A stretch of 64,000 nucleotides of DNA, from positions 502,113-566,112 of the forward strand of contig NZ_RHLK01000002.1 of assembly GCF_009757775.1 (NCBI RefSeq). The letters run 5' to 3'. The translations under genes were made by a program, and so were the position numbers. Below the pieces are notes generated by a model, which did not search any database, had not been told where the DNA came from, and worked only from the letters and a program-made list of their open reading frames with translations. Origin of the DNA: Paenibacillus lutrae (GTDB lineage: Bacteria > Bacillota > Bacilli > Paenibacillales > NBRC-103111). Shown in pieces: positions 8,848 through 16,754 of this stretch; within the stretch, counting starts at the first letter, position 1; each line of letters begins with the position of its first letter.

Positions 8848-8876
8848 TTGACATTGTAAATGTAAGCGCTTATATT
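8848..8876 (+). promoter_or_regulatory. SigA promoter overlapped by a CcpA cre site
   Basis: A consensus -35 TTGACA (8848-8853) and a -10 TATATT (8871-8876) are separated by exactly 17 bp. The spacer and -10 carry TGTAAGCGCTTATA (8861-8874), which matches 13 of 14 positions of the cre consensus TGWAANCGNTNWCA. This predicts catabolite repression of the downstream GH8 glucanase by CcpA. Confidence 0.85.
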
Positions 8877-8975
8877 TTAGTTGAAGATTACAAACATCAA
8901 TGGCTGCGGGTATGCTGCAAAAAAATTCGTTAACGGATTTGTGGTGGCAGGGCGGTTATTTTTTATGCACAAAAG

Positions 8976-8989
8976 TTAAAGCGCTTTAA
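8976..8989. promoter_or_regulatory. Perfect 14-bp palindrome, LacI-family-like operator
   Basis: TTAAAGCGCTTTAA is a perfect palindrome with the central CG typical of LacI/GalR-family operators. It lies in the 5' leader of the GH8 gene, about 100 bp after the -10. It is not a good cre match, so a separate substrate-specific repressor is possible. No LacI-type gene is in the window. Confidence 0.55.
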
Positions 8990-9004
8990 TATTTGTAAAA
9001 TGCT

Positions 9005-9082
9005 GATGCCGATGCCGATGCCGATGCCATGCCAATGCCGATGTCAGTGTCAGTGCCAGTGCCAGTGCCAGTGCGAGTGCGT
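9005..9082 (+). repeat. Hexanucleotide repeats in the GH8 leader
   Basis: A run of GATGCC units grades into CAGTGC/CAGTGT units, thirteen or so hexamers with small slips. One frame would read Met-Pro and then Gln-Cys dipeptides from an ATG at 9000, but no ribosome site precedes it, so I treat it as a noncoding simple repeat prone to length change within the 5' leader. Confidence 0.85.
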
Positions 9083-9195
9083 AAAGCAGCTGGAACCAAG
9101 CCGCGGCCGTTATTTTATAAAGGAGGCGATGCGTACCCGGGATTACTGGAATGAACCGGTTTGTGCCTATGCATGTAAAAATGAGAGGAGCATGA

Positions 9196-10560
9196 ATGAT
9201 GAAAAAGAAATGGCTTACCCTATCCTTAAACACTTGTCTCTTGTGCAGTCTGGCTGCTTCCGCAGTGGCAGGTCCGGCCCTTGAAGGGTCAGCGGCTTCG
9301 GTATCCGCATCAGCTAATGGGAGCGGCCCGCTGGTACAAAATCCGGCCGCCGTCAATGCTGCCGCAGCCTTGAAGCCTTTTCCGCAGCATGTATCCTACA
9401 CCCCGGGGACGATTAAGCCCGGTAACTATACGCAGGCTCAGATGGATCAGCAGGTTCAGCAGAAATATAACGAGTGGAAAGCGGGGTATTTGGTCAAGCA
9501 TCCGAAGATTTCGAATCAATACTACGTTTTTTATAACAAAGAAAACATCGTCACGGAACCGGCTAATGTCGTTTCCTGCTCGGAAGGTCACGGGTACGGC
9601 ATGATAATTACCGCCTATATGGCGGGCTATGATGCTAATGCGCAGTCGTATTTTGACGGCTTGTACCGTTTCTATAAGGCTCACCCGAGCTCCATAGATC
9701 CGGCTCTGATGGCCTGGCAGCAGGCCAAGGACTCCAGCGGTAACATTGTGGATACCTCAGGCAGTGATGCCGCAACGGACGGTGATATGGATATCGCGTA
9801 CGCACTCCTCCTTGCCGACAAGCAGTGGGGAAGCACCGGCGGAATCAATTATAAGAGTGAGGCGCTTAAAGTTATTAATGCCATTCTGAAAAGGGAAGTT
9901 CATGCGGCTTACTATCATCTGAAGCTGGGCGACTGGGCGTCCGACAGCGATACCAAATACGGCCCGGGCACACGGCCTTCCGACTACATGCTGAATCACC
10001 TCAAAGCTTTCAAAAGCGCCAGCGGTAATGCCAAGTGGGATCAAGTTGCGGACCGGACATACTCTATTATTAATACGATCTTCGCGAGTCACAGTCCGAA
10101 CACGGGGCTGATGCCGGATTTCGTCGTCCGTAAATCAAACGGAACGTATGCCCCGGCTCCCGAGATGTATCTGGAAGAGGCGACAGATAACGACTACAGC
10201 TGGAACTCCTCGCGTACGCCTTGGAGAATTGCAACCGATTACCTCGTCAGCGGGGATTCGCGAGCTCTGAGCCAGCTCCGTAAGATGAACAACTGGATCC
10301 AGACCAAGACGGGCGGCAACCCCGCCAAAATCGGATCAGGATATACACTCAGCGGCGGTGTTCTCGATTCCAGCCATGCGATCGCCTTTACGGCTCCTTT
10401 CGCGGTCAGCGCAATGGTTGATGCCTCCAACCAGCAGTGGCTGAACAAGGTGTGGAGCGATATCGTCAATTCGCCGACCTCCGACAGCTACTATTTCGAC
10501 AACAGCATCCGTTTGCTCAGTATGATCACCGTTTCCGGCAACTGGTGGAAGCCTTATTGA
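9196..10560 (+). CDS. Secreted GH8 endo-beta-glucanase/chitosanase
   Basis: This 454-residue protein has a signal peptide (MMKKKWLTLSLNTCLLCSLAASAVAG, cleavage near residue 26 or in the following Ala/Ser-rich stretch). The GH8 (alpha/alpha)6-barrel follows. The catalytic acid is the Glu of SCSEGHGYGMII (near residue 130) and the conserved ATDGDMDIAYALL lies near residue 194; the W-rich C-terminus ends the barrel. Length and the long N-terminal extension fit the Bacillus/Paenibacillus group of GH8 enzymes that cut chitosan and mixed beta-1,3-1,4-glucan. Sequence alone does not decide between the substrates. Expression should be low in the presence of preferred sugars because a cre site overlaps the promoter. 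A strong GAGAGGAG ribosome site is present. Confidence 0.9.
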   Translation: MMKKKWLTLSLNTCLLCSLAASAVAGPALEGSAASVSASANGSGPLVQNPAAVNAAAALKPFPQHVSYTPGTIKPGNYTQAQMDQQVQQKYNEWKAGYLVKHPKISNQYYVFYNKENIVTEPANVVSCSEGHGYGMIITAYMAGYDANAQSYFDGLYRFYKAHPSSIDPALMAWQQAKDSSGNIVDTSGSDAATDGDMDIAYALLLADKQWGSTGGINYKSEALKVINAILKREVHAAYYHLKLGDWASDSDTKYGPGTRPSDYMLNHLKAFKSASGNAKWDQVADRTYSIINTIFASHSPNTGLMPDFVVRKSNGTYAPAPEMYLEEATDNDYSWNSSRTPWRIATDYLVSGDSRALSQLRKMNNWIQTKTGGNPAKIGSGYTLSGGVLDSSHAIAFTAPFAVSAMVDASNQQWLNKVWSDIVNSPTSDSYYFDNSIRLLSMITVSGNWWKPY

Positions 10561-10617
10561 TGAATGGGCAGGAGCAGGAAGAGAAACCGGTTCTTTTTAC
10601 TTGAGTAAAATAACAGG

Positions 10618-10684
10618 GCAGCCCTCAGAAAAGAAACAGATTTAACCTTCTTTCCGGGTTAATTCCGTTCCTCTGAGGGCTGCT
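10618..10684 (+). other. Nested long hairpin, probable transcription end of GH8 gene
   Basis: Outer arms GCAGCCCTCAGA and TCTGAGGGCTGC pair perfectly over 12 bp, enclosing about 42 nt that itself contains TTAACC/GGGTTAA arms. Only a weak T tract (TTGTTG) follows, so it may be an imperfect terminator or a stability element. Confidence 0.5.
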
Positions 10685-10880
10685 TGTTGTAAGGAGGGAG
10701 ACGATTGCGTTTATCGCGCTCTTTACAGCTCCAAAGTCCGGGAGCCAAGCTTACGTGTATAGGGTTTAGAAAACCGGGAGTGGCCCCTCCCGGCAGCGGA
10801 CATCGGGATCGAATTATTTAGCGGAATAAGCTAAAATAGATAGAAGCAACCGTTAGACTGGAAAGCAGGAGGCGCATCAA

Positions 10881-11240
10881 GTGAATGTAGAAATGGATTT
10901 ATACAAAGATTGGATTGAAACGGTCCGTGAAATTTTCCGGGGTTCGGGTGCTCCGCTGCCGCCGGATTTGACCGATGCGGAAGTGGGCAGGGAGTATTAT
11001 TGCCAGACCTCGCCTTCGGAAGAGGCGGCCGAAGAACGCAGAGAAGCCAATGAAGAGAGAATCCGGCAGCTGCAGCAGACTCTCCTCGACAATATGGATA
11101 GCGTAGTCATACCGGACATTCGCGCGAAGACGAACTACACCGGCAGCCATTACCGCTTCCGCTGGGTATATTCGCAGGGCGAGCATATTGTGGAAGAGTG
11201 TTCGCAATACCGGATTACATTAGGCCCTTCTCCGGATTAA
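10881..11240 (+). CDS. Small hypothetical acidic protein
   Basis: GTG start with AGGAGG six bases upstream. The 119-residue product is soluble and acidic, with a Glu/Arg-rich amphipathic helix in the middle (SEEAAEERREANEERIRQLQ) and a C-terminal beta-like part (HYRFRWVYSQGEHIVEE). I do not recognise a family. It stands alone, between the GH8 gene and the quinone-resistance operon. The ribosome site and codon use support a real gene. Confidence 0.65.
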   Translation: MNVEMDLYKDWIETVREIFRGSGAPLPPDLTDAEVGREYYCQTSPSEEAAEERREANEERIRQLQQTLLDNMDSVVIPDIRAKTNYTGSHYRFRWVYSQGEHIVEECSQYRITLGPSPD

Positions 11241-11281
11241 GCCGCTCCGGAGATTTTTGTATACAAGAGTGGCAGATGGGC

Positions 11282-11310
11282 TTGACACCTCGTTTAAAGA
11301 GGTGTATATT
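11282..11310 (+). promoter_or_regulatory. SigA promoter of mhqR
   Basis: TTGACA (11282-11287) and TATATT (11305-11310) are 17 bp apart. The spacer is itself an inverted repeat (ACACCTC, seven-base loop, GAGGTGT), which may be an additional binding site or only a hairpin. Confidence 0.8.
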
Positions 11311-11311
11311 T

Positions 11312-11342
11312 ATCTTAAATTAAAGATATTTAAATTTGAGAT
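11312..11342. promoter_or_regulatory. MhqR-type operator at the mhqR start site, plus a half-site
   Basis: ATCTTAAATTAAAGAT (11312-11327) differs at one base from the perfect palindrome found upstream of mhqO. It keeps the ATCT-N8-AGAT frame of the B. subtilis MhqR operator. A second degenerate copy follows (11327-11342), with only the right half conserved (AAATTTGAGAT). The position right after the -10 predicts autorepression. Confidence 0.72.
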
Positions 11343-11365
11343 AAATTAATCCGGTGGTGATACAG

Positions 11366-11821
11366 GTGAAGGATGTAGAAGACATGAGCGAACTCGATTT
11401 GTCGCTGAAGCTGTTCGTAGTGCTTTCCAAAGCACAGAAGGTCATTATGGACCGCTCCGTCAAGGATATGAAGAGGCACAACCTGTCACCGTCGGAATTC
11501 GCGGTTCTGGAACTGCTGTATCACAAGGGGAAGTTCCCGCTACAGCAGATCGGGGATAAGATTCTGGTGACCAGCGGCAGCATCACGTACAATATCGACA
11601 AGCTGGAGAAGAAAGGGCTGCTCAAACGGGTCCCATGTCCTGAAGACCGCAGGGTGACTTATGCGCAGATTACGGAAGAGGGGACAGAGTTGTTCAACGT
11701 GATTTTCCCCGAACATACGAAGGTTGTGGAGTCGAGCATGAGCGGTCTGACAGCTGAAGAGAAAATACAGGCGATCGAGTTGATCAAGAAACTCGGTTTG
11801 GGCGCACAAAAGCAGGACTAA
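11366..11821 (+). CDS. mhqR: MarR-family repressor, MhqR-like
   Basis: The winged-helix MarR fold is complete: a dimer helix (ELDLSLKLFVVLSKAQKVI), DNA-binding helices (LSPSEFAVLELLYHKGKF, then LVTSGSITYNIDKLEKKGLL) and the wing with PEDRRVTYAQITEEG. The GTG at 11366 follows GGTGGTGAT; an in-frame GTG at 11354 lies inside that site and an ATG at 11384 is also possible. MhqR-type repressors sense quinones and electrophiles and release the mhq operons. The genes that follow (ring-cleaving dioxygenase, carboxylesterase, flavin reductase) and the shared palindrome upstream of both transcription units support this assignment. About 151 residues, usual for the family. Confidence 0.85.
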   Translation: MKDVEDMSELDLSLKLFVVLSKAQKVIMDRSVKDMKRHNLSPSEFAVLELLYHKGKFPLQQIGDKILVTSGSITYNIDKLEKKGLLKRVPCPEDRRVTYAQITEEGTELFNVIFPEHTKVVESSMSGLTAEEKIQAIELIKKLGLGAQKQD

Positions 11822-11836
11822 AAATTTTTAGCATAT

Positions 11837-11852
11837 ATCTTAAATTTAAGAT
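11837..11852. promoter_or_regulatory. Perfect MhqR-type operator upstream of mhqO
   Basis: ATCTTAAATTTAAGAT is a perfect 16-bp palindrome with the same ATCT-N8-AGAT layout as the MhqR box of B. subtilis. It sits 83 bp before the mhqO start codon and 16 bp after the mhqR stop, so mhqO probably has its own regulated promoter. Confidence 0.8.
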
Positions 11853-11934
11853 TCTTAATCTAAAAGAGATGCTTCTACAGGGATTCTATCCCATTATTGA
11901 GCCATACTAACTTATAAAGAAGAGGTGCAGAGCC

Positions 11935-12885
11935 ATGACACAAAGAACAGCCGGAATTCATCACATAACCGCATTTGTAAAACACGCACAGGAGAATGTA
12001 GATTTCTACGCCGGAGTACTGGGGCTTCGTCTCGTGAAGAAAACGATCAATTTTGACGCTCCGGAAGTGTATCACTTGTATTTTGGAAATGAATCAGGAA
12101 GTCCCGGGACGGCCATTACTTTCTTCCCGTGGTCGGCTTCGCGTAAAGGCCGGGTCGGTGGAGGCCAGGTAGGGGTGACGACTTATGCGATTCCGGAGGG
12201 CTCGTTTGATTTCTGGGAACAACGCCTGAAAAAGCTGAACGTTGCTTATACGGTGACGGAGCGTTTCGGCGAATCCTATCTCAGGCTGCAGGATCATGAC
12301 GGGCTGCAGATCGAGCTTGTGCAGCGGAGCGAAGGCACGCCGAGCAAATGGACGTTTGGCGGGGTTCCGGCGGACAAAGCCATCAAAGGTTTCGGGGGAG
12401 CTGTGCTGTTTAGTCTGGCGCCTGAGAAAACCATGGACACACTGGAGCATGTAATGGGACTTACGAAGGTTGGACAGGACGGGGAGTTTATCCGCTTCAA
12501 ATCCGAAGGCGATATCGGCAATGTTATTGATGTGAAGGCACAAGCAGTGCCCCGCGGAGCGGATGGGGCCGGAGTGGTCCATCATATCGCTTGGCGGGCC
12601 AAAGATTTCGAGGACCATGAAGCTTGGAGAAGCCGCGTGCAGGAAAGCGGATTTGATCCTACCCCGGTCATCGACCGGCAGTACTTCAATGCGGTATACT
12701 TCAGAGAAGAGGGTGGAATTCTGTTTGAAATTGCGACAGATCCACCGGGATTTACACGTGATGAGGCTTTGGATCAACTAGGCGGGAAACTGGTGCTGCC
12801 GGACTGGTACGAACCGCACCGTGCGGCAATTGAGAAGGGACTGCCGCCTATTGAAGTCCGTGTACTGGAGGAGGACAAATCATGA
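11935..12885 (+). CDS. mhqO: Ring-cleaving dioxygenase, MhqO-like (VOC superfamily)
   Basis: The 316-residue protein contains two glyoxalase/VOC modules (about residues 6-135 and 150-280). Metal-ligand candidates are GIHHITAFV (His near 9), VVHHIAW (His near 217) and GILFEIATD (Glu near 263). Length and motifs fit MhqA/MhqO hydroquinone or catechol extradiol-type dioxygenases, which open the ring of toxic quinols. It is preceded by AGAGGTG and overlaps mhqD by four bases (ATGA). Control by the MarR protein upstream is expected through the palindrome at 11837. Confidence 0.87.
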   Translation: MTQRTAGIHHITAFVKHAQENVDFYAGVLGLRLVKKTINFDAPEVYHLYFGNESGSPGTAITFFPWSASRKGRVGGGQVGVTTYAIPEGSFDFWEQRLKKLNVAYTVTERFGESYLRLQDHDGLQIELVQRSEGTPSKWTFGGVPADKAIKGFGGAVLFSLAPEKTMDTLEHVMGLTKVGQDGEFIRFKSEGDIGNVIDVKAQAVPRGADGAGVVHHIAWRAKDFEDHEAWRSRVQESGFDPTPVIDRQYFNAVYFREEGGILFEIATDPPGFTRDEALDQLGGKLVLPDWYEPHRAAIEKGLPPIEVRVLEEDKS

Positions 12886-13493
12886 AACATGTATATCGTC
12901 AAGGGACGAACAGGGAGCAGCCTACGCTAGTGCTTTTTCATGGAACAGGCGGTACCGAAGAAGATCTGCTTCCGCTTGCCGACAGGATTTCACCCGAATC
13001 TTCCGTGCTGAGCCTTAGAGGTAATGTGCTTGAGAACGGCATGCCGAGGTTTTTCAGACGGCTGGCGGAAGGCGTCTTTGATGAGCAGGATCTCATCTTC
13101 CGAACGAAGGAAATTTATGATTTTATCAATAAAGCCGCTATGGATTACGGTTTTGACCGGAATAATCTCGTAGCCGTAGGGTATTCCAACGGAGCTAATA
13201 TAGCCGGCAGCCTGCTTTTCCATTATCAGAATGCTCTGAAAGGCGCTGCTTTGCATCATCCGATGGTCCCGCTCCGCGGAATTGAGCTGCCCGATCTGTC
13301 AAGTGTGCAGGTGTTTATCGGGGCCGGTTCCAACGATCCGCTTTGTACGCCGGAGGAGACGGAGGAATTGCAGGAGATGCTCACCGCGGCAGGCGCCGGG
13401 GTGGACGTGAAATGGGAGAACAGGGGCCACCAGTTGACAGCTTCTGAGGTGAATGCGGCAGCGGAATGGTTCGCGAAGCACTACAAGGGCTGA
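12882..13493 (+). CDS. mhqD: Carboxylesterase/phospholipase-type hydrolase, MhqD-like
   Basis: A compact 203-residue alpha/beta hydrolase of the phospholipase/carboxylesterase family. It has the oxyanion segment LFHGTGGTEED, the nucleophile elbow VGYSNGANIAGSL (Ser near residue 106), an Asp in GAGSNDPLCTP and a His in NRGHQLTASEV. The same gene follows a dioxygenase in the mhqED operon of B. subtilis, where it belongs to the MhqR regulon. Its true substrate is not known; hydrolysis of ring-cleavage products is the usual guess. The start overlaps the mhqO stop, so the two are coupled. Confidence 0.87.
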   Translation: MKHVYRQGTNREQPTLVLFHGTGGTEEDLLPLADRISPESSVLSLRGNVLENGMPRFFRRLAEGVFDEQDLIFRTKEIYDFINKAAMDYGFDRNNLVAVGYSNGANIAGSLLFHYQNALKGAALHHPMVPLRGIELPDLSSVQVFIGAGSNDPLCTPEETEELQEMLTAAGAGVDVKWENRGHQLTASEVNAAAEWFAKHYKG

Positions 13494-13500
13494 CCACAGC

Positions 13501-13635
13501 CGCATCTCCAAGCCTGATCCGGGACTTGCGCTGCCTTACAACACGATGAAAAGCTTGGTGGAGATGGTGGAGGCACAGACAGGGGTACGGGCTGATCTTG
13601 AAACACCAAGGAGGAGAGAGCTTGATCTCTATTGA
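13501..13635 (+). pseudogene. Possible C-terminal remnant of an unidentified protein
   Basis: Between mhqD and the flavin reductase, one frame reads a protein-like segment (KPDPGLALPYNTMKSLVEMV, then a further 24 or so residues) ending at a TGA at 13633. It has no start or ribosome site of its own; the frame only continues upstream inside mhqD in the wrong frame. I read it as the 3' end of a gene whose body was lost by deletion. I cannot name the family. Confidence 0.4.
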
Positions 13636-14233
13636 TCCAGAAAATCAGAGTGAGCACGATACGTATAAGCTGCTAATCGGAAGTATTATTCCAAGACCGA
13701 TCGCGTTCGTGACGACACGCTCCCTGGATGGAGTGGTAAACGCCGCTCCGTTCAGCTATTTCAACATCATAGCGGCGAATCCCCCTCTTCTGTCCGTATC
13801 GGTTCAGCGGAAGAACGGGGAGCCGAAGGATACCGCCCGCAATGCGCTGGACATTGGTGCGTTCGTCGTACACATCAGCGATGAGTCCTATATCGAGGCG
13901 ATTAATGTGACCGCGGCTAGTCTGCCCCCGGACGAGAGCGAGATCGACTTGACCGGACTTCAACTGATCGAGAGCGACAAAGTGCAGGTCCCCGGCGTGG
14001 CGGAGGCCAAGATCCGGATGGAATGCGTGCTGGAGCGTTCCATCCCGCTTGGCGGCGTAGTCACAGCGCCCGCCTGCGATTTGTTAATCGGGCGGGTCGT
14101 CCGCTTTCACGTTGCCCGCGAGCTGTACCGGGACGGGAAGATCGACCCGGAGCTGCTGCGTCCGGTCAGCCGTCTGGCGGGGAACAGCTACAGCCGTCTC
14201 GGGGAGATTTTCTCGCTGGAGAGGCCTGAGTAA
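13622..14233 (+). CDS. Flavin reductase family protein (FMN-binding split barrel)
   Basis: The start is chosen as the TTG at 13622, which has AGGAGAG at the right spacing; a TTG at 13598 is in frame but has a poor ribosome site. The 203-residue protein shows the flavin-reductase-like split barrel: IGSIIPRPIAFVTTRSLDG, NAAPFSYFNIIAANPPLLSVS and KDTARNALDIGAFVVHI are the FMN-contacting strands. It then has a short C-terminal segment ending in SRLAGNSYSRLGEIF, typical of the DIM6/NTAB group. As the last gene of the mhq operon it could reduce flavin or quinones; the precise reaction is not known. Confidence 0.83.
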   Translation: MISIDPENQSEHDTYKLLIGSIIPRPIAFVTTRSLDGVVNAAPFSYFNIIAANPPLLSVSVQRKNGEPKDTARNALDIGAFVVHISDESYIEAINVTAASLPPDESEIDLTGLQLIESDKVQVPGVAEAKIRMECVLERSIPLGGVVTAPACDLLIGRVVRFHVARELYRDGKIDPELLRPVSRLAGNSYSRLGEIFSLERPE

Positions 14234-14277
14234 GGCATGTAAGCGTGAGAAAGTAAGGATTATTGAAACAAACTTAG

Positions 14278-14315
14278 GCGTTCTGTGCGGTGTGTTCCGT
14301 GCAGGACGCTTTTTT
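14278..14315 (+). terminator. Intrinsic terminator of the mhq operon
   Basis: GCGTTCTGTGCGG pairs with CCGTGCAGGACGC (several G-U pairs) and is followed by TTTTTT. The roughly 300 bp from here to 14615 hold no gene I can support; one frame reads a 67-residue segment without start signals. Confidence 0.85.
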
Positions 14316-14615
14316 GGCTGGGGCAAGCGAATGGTTGATTTTTATCGATGCTAAGAACGGTGAGGGGCCTCACCAAGGTGAAATTGTTAGAGGGAGCGGC
14401 AGAGCGACTAATGCTAATATATTCATGAAGGTGAATGACGGGCAGTGGAAAGGACTCTGTCCAAACCGGGAAATCGCATTTGCTGCCGGCTGATAATAGA
14501 TGTATTTAAGTCTTCGGAGGTTCGGTCTATAATCGTAGGAATAGTGATCCGGCAGCTATGCTGATAATTGCTGATGTGTCTATAACGTGCTGATTCTTGT
14601 TAGGAGTGTTATGTT

Positions 14616-15362
14616 TTGAGTATCCAATTATCTTTACAGGGGATCGGGAAAAAGCGGCACGGCGAATCCCCGGCCTATTTATTCAGGGAGATCACGGCTG
14701 AAGTCCGGTCCGGCCAGCGTATTGTGCTTCTGGGAACGTCGGGACAGGGCAAAACGACGCTGCTGCGGATCTTGTCCCGCCTGGAGAAGCCCGATGAGGG
14801 GACGCTGAGCCTAAACGGCCGGCCTTTTCTGGAATGGAAGCCGCAGGAGTGGCGCCGCAGGGTGTGTTACGTGGCCCAGCAGCCCGTCATGCTGACAGGG
14901 ACGGTTGAGGCCAATCTCAGGGCAGTGAGTGAGCTGCACGGAGCGGCATTTGATAAGCGGCTGGCTGAGGAATGCATGGCCGCGTTGGGACTGGAGAGCC
15001 TGGACTGGTCTAAGCAGGCTGCGGATTTGTCGGGCGGCGAGAAGCAGCGCACCGCGCTTGTGCGGGCACTGCTGCTGCAATCGGAGGTGCTGCTGTTAGA
15101 TGAAGTAACCGCTTCGCTCGACCCCGCCAGTAAACGGGCGGCTGAGCGGCTGCTCTCGGATTGGGCTCAGAAGCGCGGAACCGCGCTGATTTGGATCACG
15201 CACGATCTGGATCAGGCCGCGCAGGTCAGCGATTTCATCTGGTTCATGGATGAGGGAAGGCTGCTGGAAACCGCGCCGGCGGAGGAGTTTTTCCGGGAGC
15301 CGTCAACCCGGCAGGCAAGAAGCTTTATCCGGCGTACGGATTCGGAAGGGAGCCTGCTCTGA
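14616..15362 (+). CDS. fetA: ABC transporter ATPase, FetA-like
   Basis: The TTG start follows AGGAGTG by six bases. The 248-residue ATPase has Walker A GTSGQGKTT, Q-loop YVAQQPVMLTG, signature LSGGEKQRTALVRAL, Walker B LLLDEVTASLD and the H-loop WITHD. It is a stand-alone nucleotide-binding subunit paired with the UPF0014-type permease that starts right at its stop codon. The pair matches E. coli FetAB (YbbL-YbbM), an iron exporter tied to peroxide resistance. The metal is inferred from the family only. Confidence 0.85.
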   Translation: MSIQLSLQGIGKKRHGESPAYLFREITAEVRSGQRIVLLGTSGQGKTTLLRILSRLEKPDEGTLSLNGRPFLEWKPQEWRRRVCYVAQQPVMLTGTVEANLRAVSELHGAAFDKRLAEECMAALGLESLDWSKQAADLSGGEKQRTALVRALLLQSEVLLLDEVTASLDPASKRAAERLLSDWAQKRGTALIWITHDLDQAAQVSDFIWFMDEGRLLETAPAEEFFREPSTRQARSFIRRTDSEGSLL

Positions 15363-16117
15363 TGTCCAATATTTCCCTGATGAGTACGGCCGTCTTTGTT
15401 GCGGTCACTATCCTTTTATCTATGAAGCAGAAGCTTGGACTGGAAAAGGAAATTATCATAGGTACGATCCGGTCTGCGGTTCAGCTGCTTTTTGTAGGTT
15501 ACGTGCTTCATTTTGTTTTTGATGCGGAGAATCCGCTCTTCATTGTGTTGATTATTGCCGTGATGATCCTGGTCGCTTCCTGGAATGTCAGCAGCCGCGC
15601 ACGGGATATACCGGGCATCCGGCTGAGAATTGCTCTTGCCCTGTGCTGCACGGAGGCGGTGACGATGGCTCTGCTGCTTACGCTGGGGATTGTGGAGGCT
15701 ACGCCTCAGTTCATTGTTCCGATCAGCGGCATTACAATCGGCAGTTCCATGATCGTAGCAGGCCTTTTCCTGAATAGCATGAAAAGAGAAATGGAAGCCG
15801 CCAGAGGCGAGATCGAAGCGCTGCTCGCCCTGGGGGCAACCTCCAAGCAGGCGATTCAGAACTCGATTAAGCGGTCCATCCGCTCGGGTATGATTCCGAC
15901 TCTGGATGGGATGAAAACCACCGGGCTGGTTCAACTGCCGGGAATGATGACGGGGATGATTGCGGCAGGCGCCGATCCTATCGAAGCGGTGCGCTATCAG
16001 ATTCTGATTATGTTCGTGCTGTCCTCGGCTGCGGCTTTAACGGCAATGCTGCTGGGACTGTTAAGTGCTCCCCTCTGGTTTACGAAGGATGGGCGGCTGC
16101 GGTCCACAGGGGAATGA
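15362..16117 (+). CDS. fetB: UPF0014 permease, FetB-like
   Basis: The 251-residue integral membrane protein has about seven hydrophobic helices. It carries the conserved UPF0014 cytoplasmic stretch MKREMEAARGEIEALLALGA, followed by IRSGMIPTLDGMKTTGLVQL and PGMMTGMIAAGADP. It starts at the last base of the fetA stop codon, so the two are translated together. It should form the membrane part of a metal exporter. The operon ends at a strong terminator 54 bp further on. Confidence 0.87.
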   Translation: MSNISLMSTAVFVAVTILLSMKQKLGLEKEIIIGTIRSAVQLLFVGYVLHFVFDAENPLFIVLIIAVMILVASWNVSSRARDIPGIRLRIALALCCTEAVTMALLLTLGIVEATPQFIVPISGITIGSSMIVAGLFLNSMKREMEAARGEIEALLALGATSKQAIQNSIKRSIRSGMIPTLDGMKTTGLVQLPGMMTGMIAAGADPIEAVRYQILIMFVLSSAAALTAMLLGLLSAPLWFTKDGRLRSTGE

Positions 16118-16170
16118 GCGGGATGGCGGGGCAAGCTTAAATGTGTTGCCCGTGCGGGTTTCCTTTGAAG

Positions 16171-16213
16171 AAATAATAAGAGGCAATCGATTAGCGATTG
16201 TCTCTTATTATTT
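16171..16213. terminator. Bidirectional terminator
   Basis: Nineteen-base arms starting AAATAATAAGAGGCAATCG pair with one G-U around a five-base loop, with A run before and T run after. It can stop fetB transcription from the left and anything arriving from the right. Confidence 0.9.
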
Positions 16214-16286
16214 GTGATTCTTATAAGCCATTTTGTGGGCACGTATAATTCATACCATTTTTAAGTTAGGCTGTGATTCATCAGGC

Positions 16287-16401
16287 CTATTTAATCGTTG
16301 CTTCTGTCAACCCTCCGATAATGTATCTTTGCGTAAACACATACAAAATGGCAATAGAAGCCATAGATAGTGTGAAGGCTGCGAAAGCCAGATTGTAATC
16401 G
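16287..16401 (-). pseudogene. C-terminal fragment of a MalG-type sugar ABC permease
   Basis: Read on the minus strand, the segment ends in a typical last helix and tail of carbohydrate ABC permeases (FDYNLAFAAFTLSMASIAI, then YVFTQRYIIGGLTEATIK and a TAG). Only about 38 codons remain; upstream the frame runs into transposase remnant sequence, so the gene was cut, probably by an insertion element, and the rest deleted. Confidence 0.65.
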
Positions 16402-16405
16402 AAGC

Positions 16406-16645
16406 TTACCTTCCTGCCAAATCGAGCCGTTGGTGGAGGGTCGGCGATGCAGGAACGGGCTTAATGCCAAGAGCCTTGGTGAAAAACTTATCTTCGCGGA
16501 AAGGCACAATATGATCGAAATTGCTTTTACCTTGACACATCAGATCAAGGTAAGCGTACAAAATCTCGGGGTGGGTGACCGCTGGATTATGAACGCCAGG
16601 GCCACCGGACGCTTTTATTCTATTATTTTCATAGTCAGCTATCAC
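16406..16645 (-). mobile_element. Remnant of an IS1380-like transposase (N-terminal part)
   Basis: About 79 codons on the minus strand read VIADYENNRIK, then HPEILYAYLDLMCQGKSNFD and ALGIKPVPASPTLHQRLD. This is the pattern near the start of IS1380-type (DDE, IS4-like) transposases: an HS/HP-x-x-E-L leucine stretch, a GYED-like turn and a final SxPTLxRL motif. The catalytic domain is missing and no terminal repeats are visible, so the element is dead. The family call is from memory of the motif order. Confidence 0.55.
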
Positions 16646-16754
16646 GGATTTAAGTACATATCAAAAAACATTATATTGATAAAAAACCAATAAATGGTAT
16701 AATTGATATAGGGAATGGCCATTCTTAATAAGTTATCTTGGAGGTTTTGTATAA

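Noticed and set aside
9000-9284. Frame with Met-Pro and Gln-Cys dipeptide runs ahead of the GH8 gene
   Set aside because: It is the translation of the hexanucleotide repeat, has no ribosome site at the ATG and runs into the GH8 signal-peptide region in another frame.
14290-14493. 67-codon frame after the mhq operon
   Set aside because: It begins inside the terminator stem, has no ribosome site and no recognisable motif.
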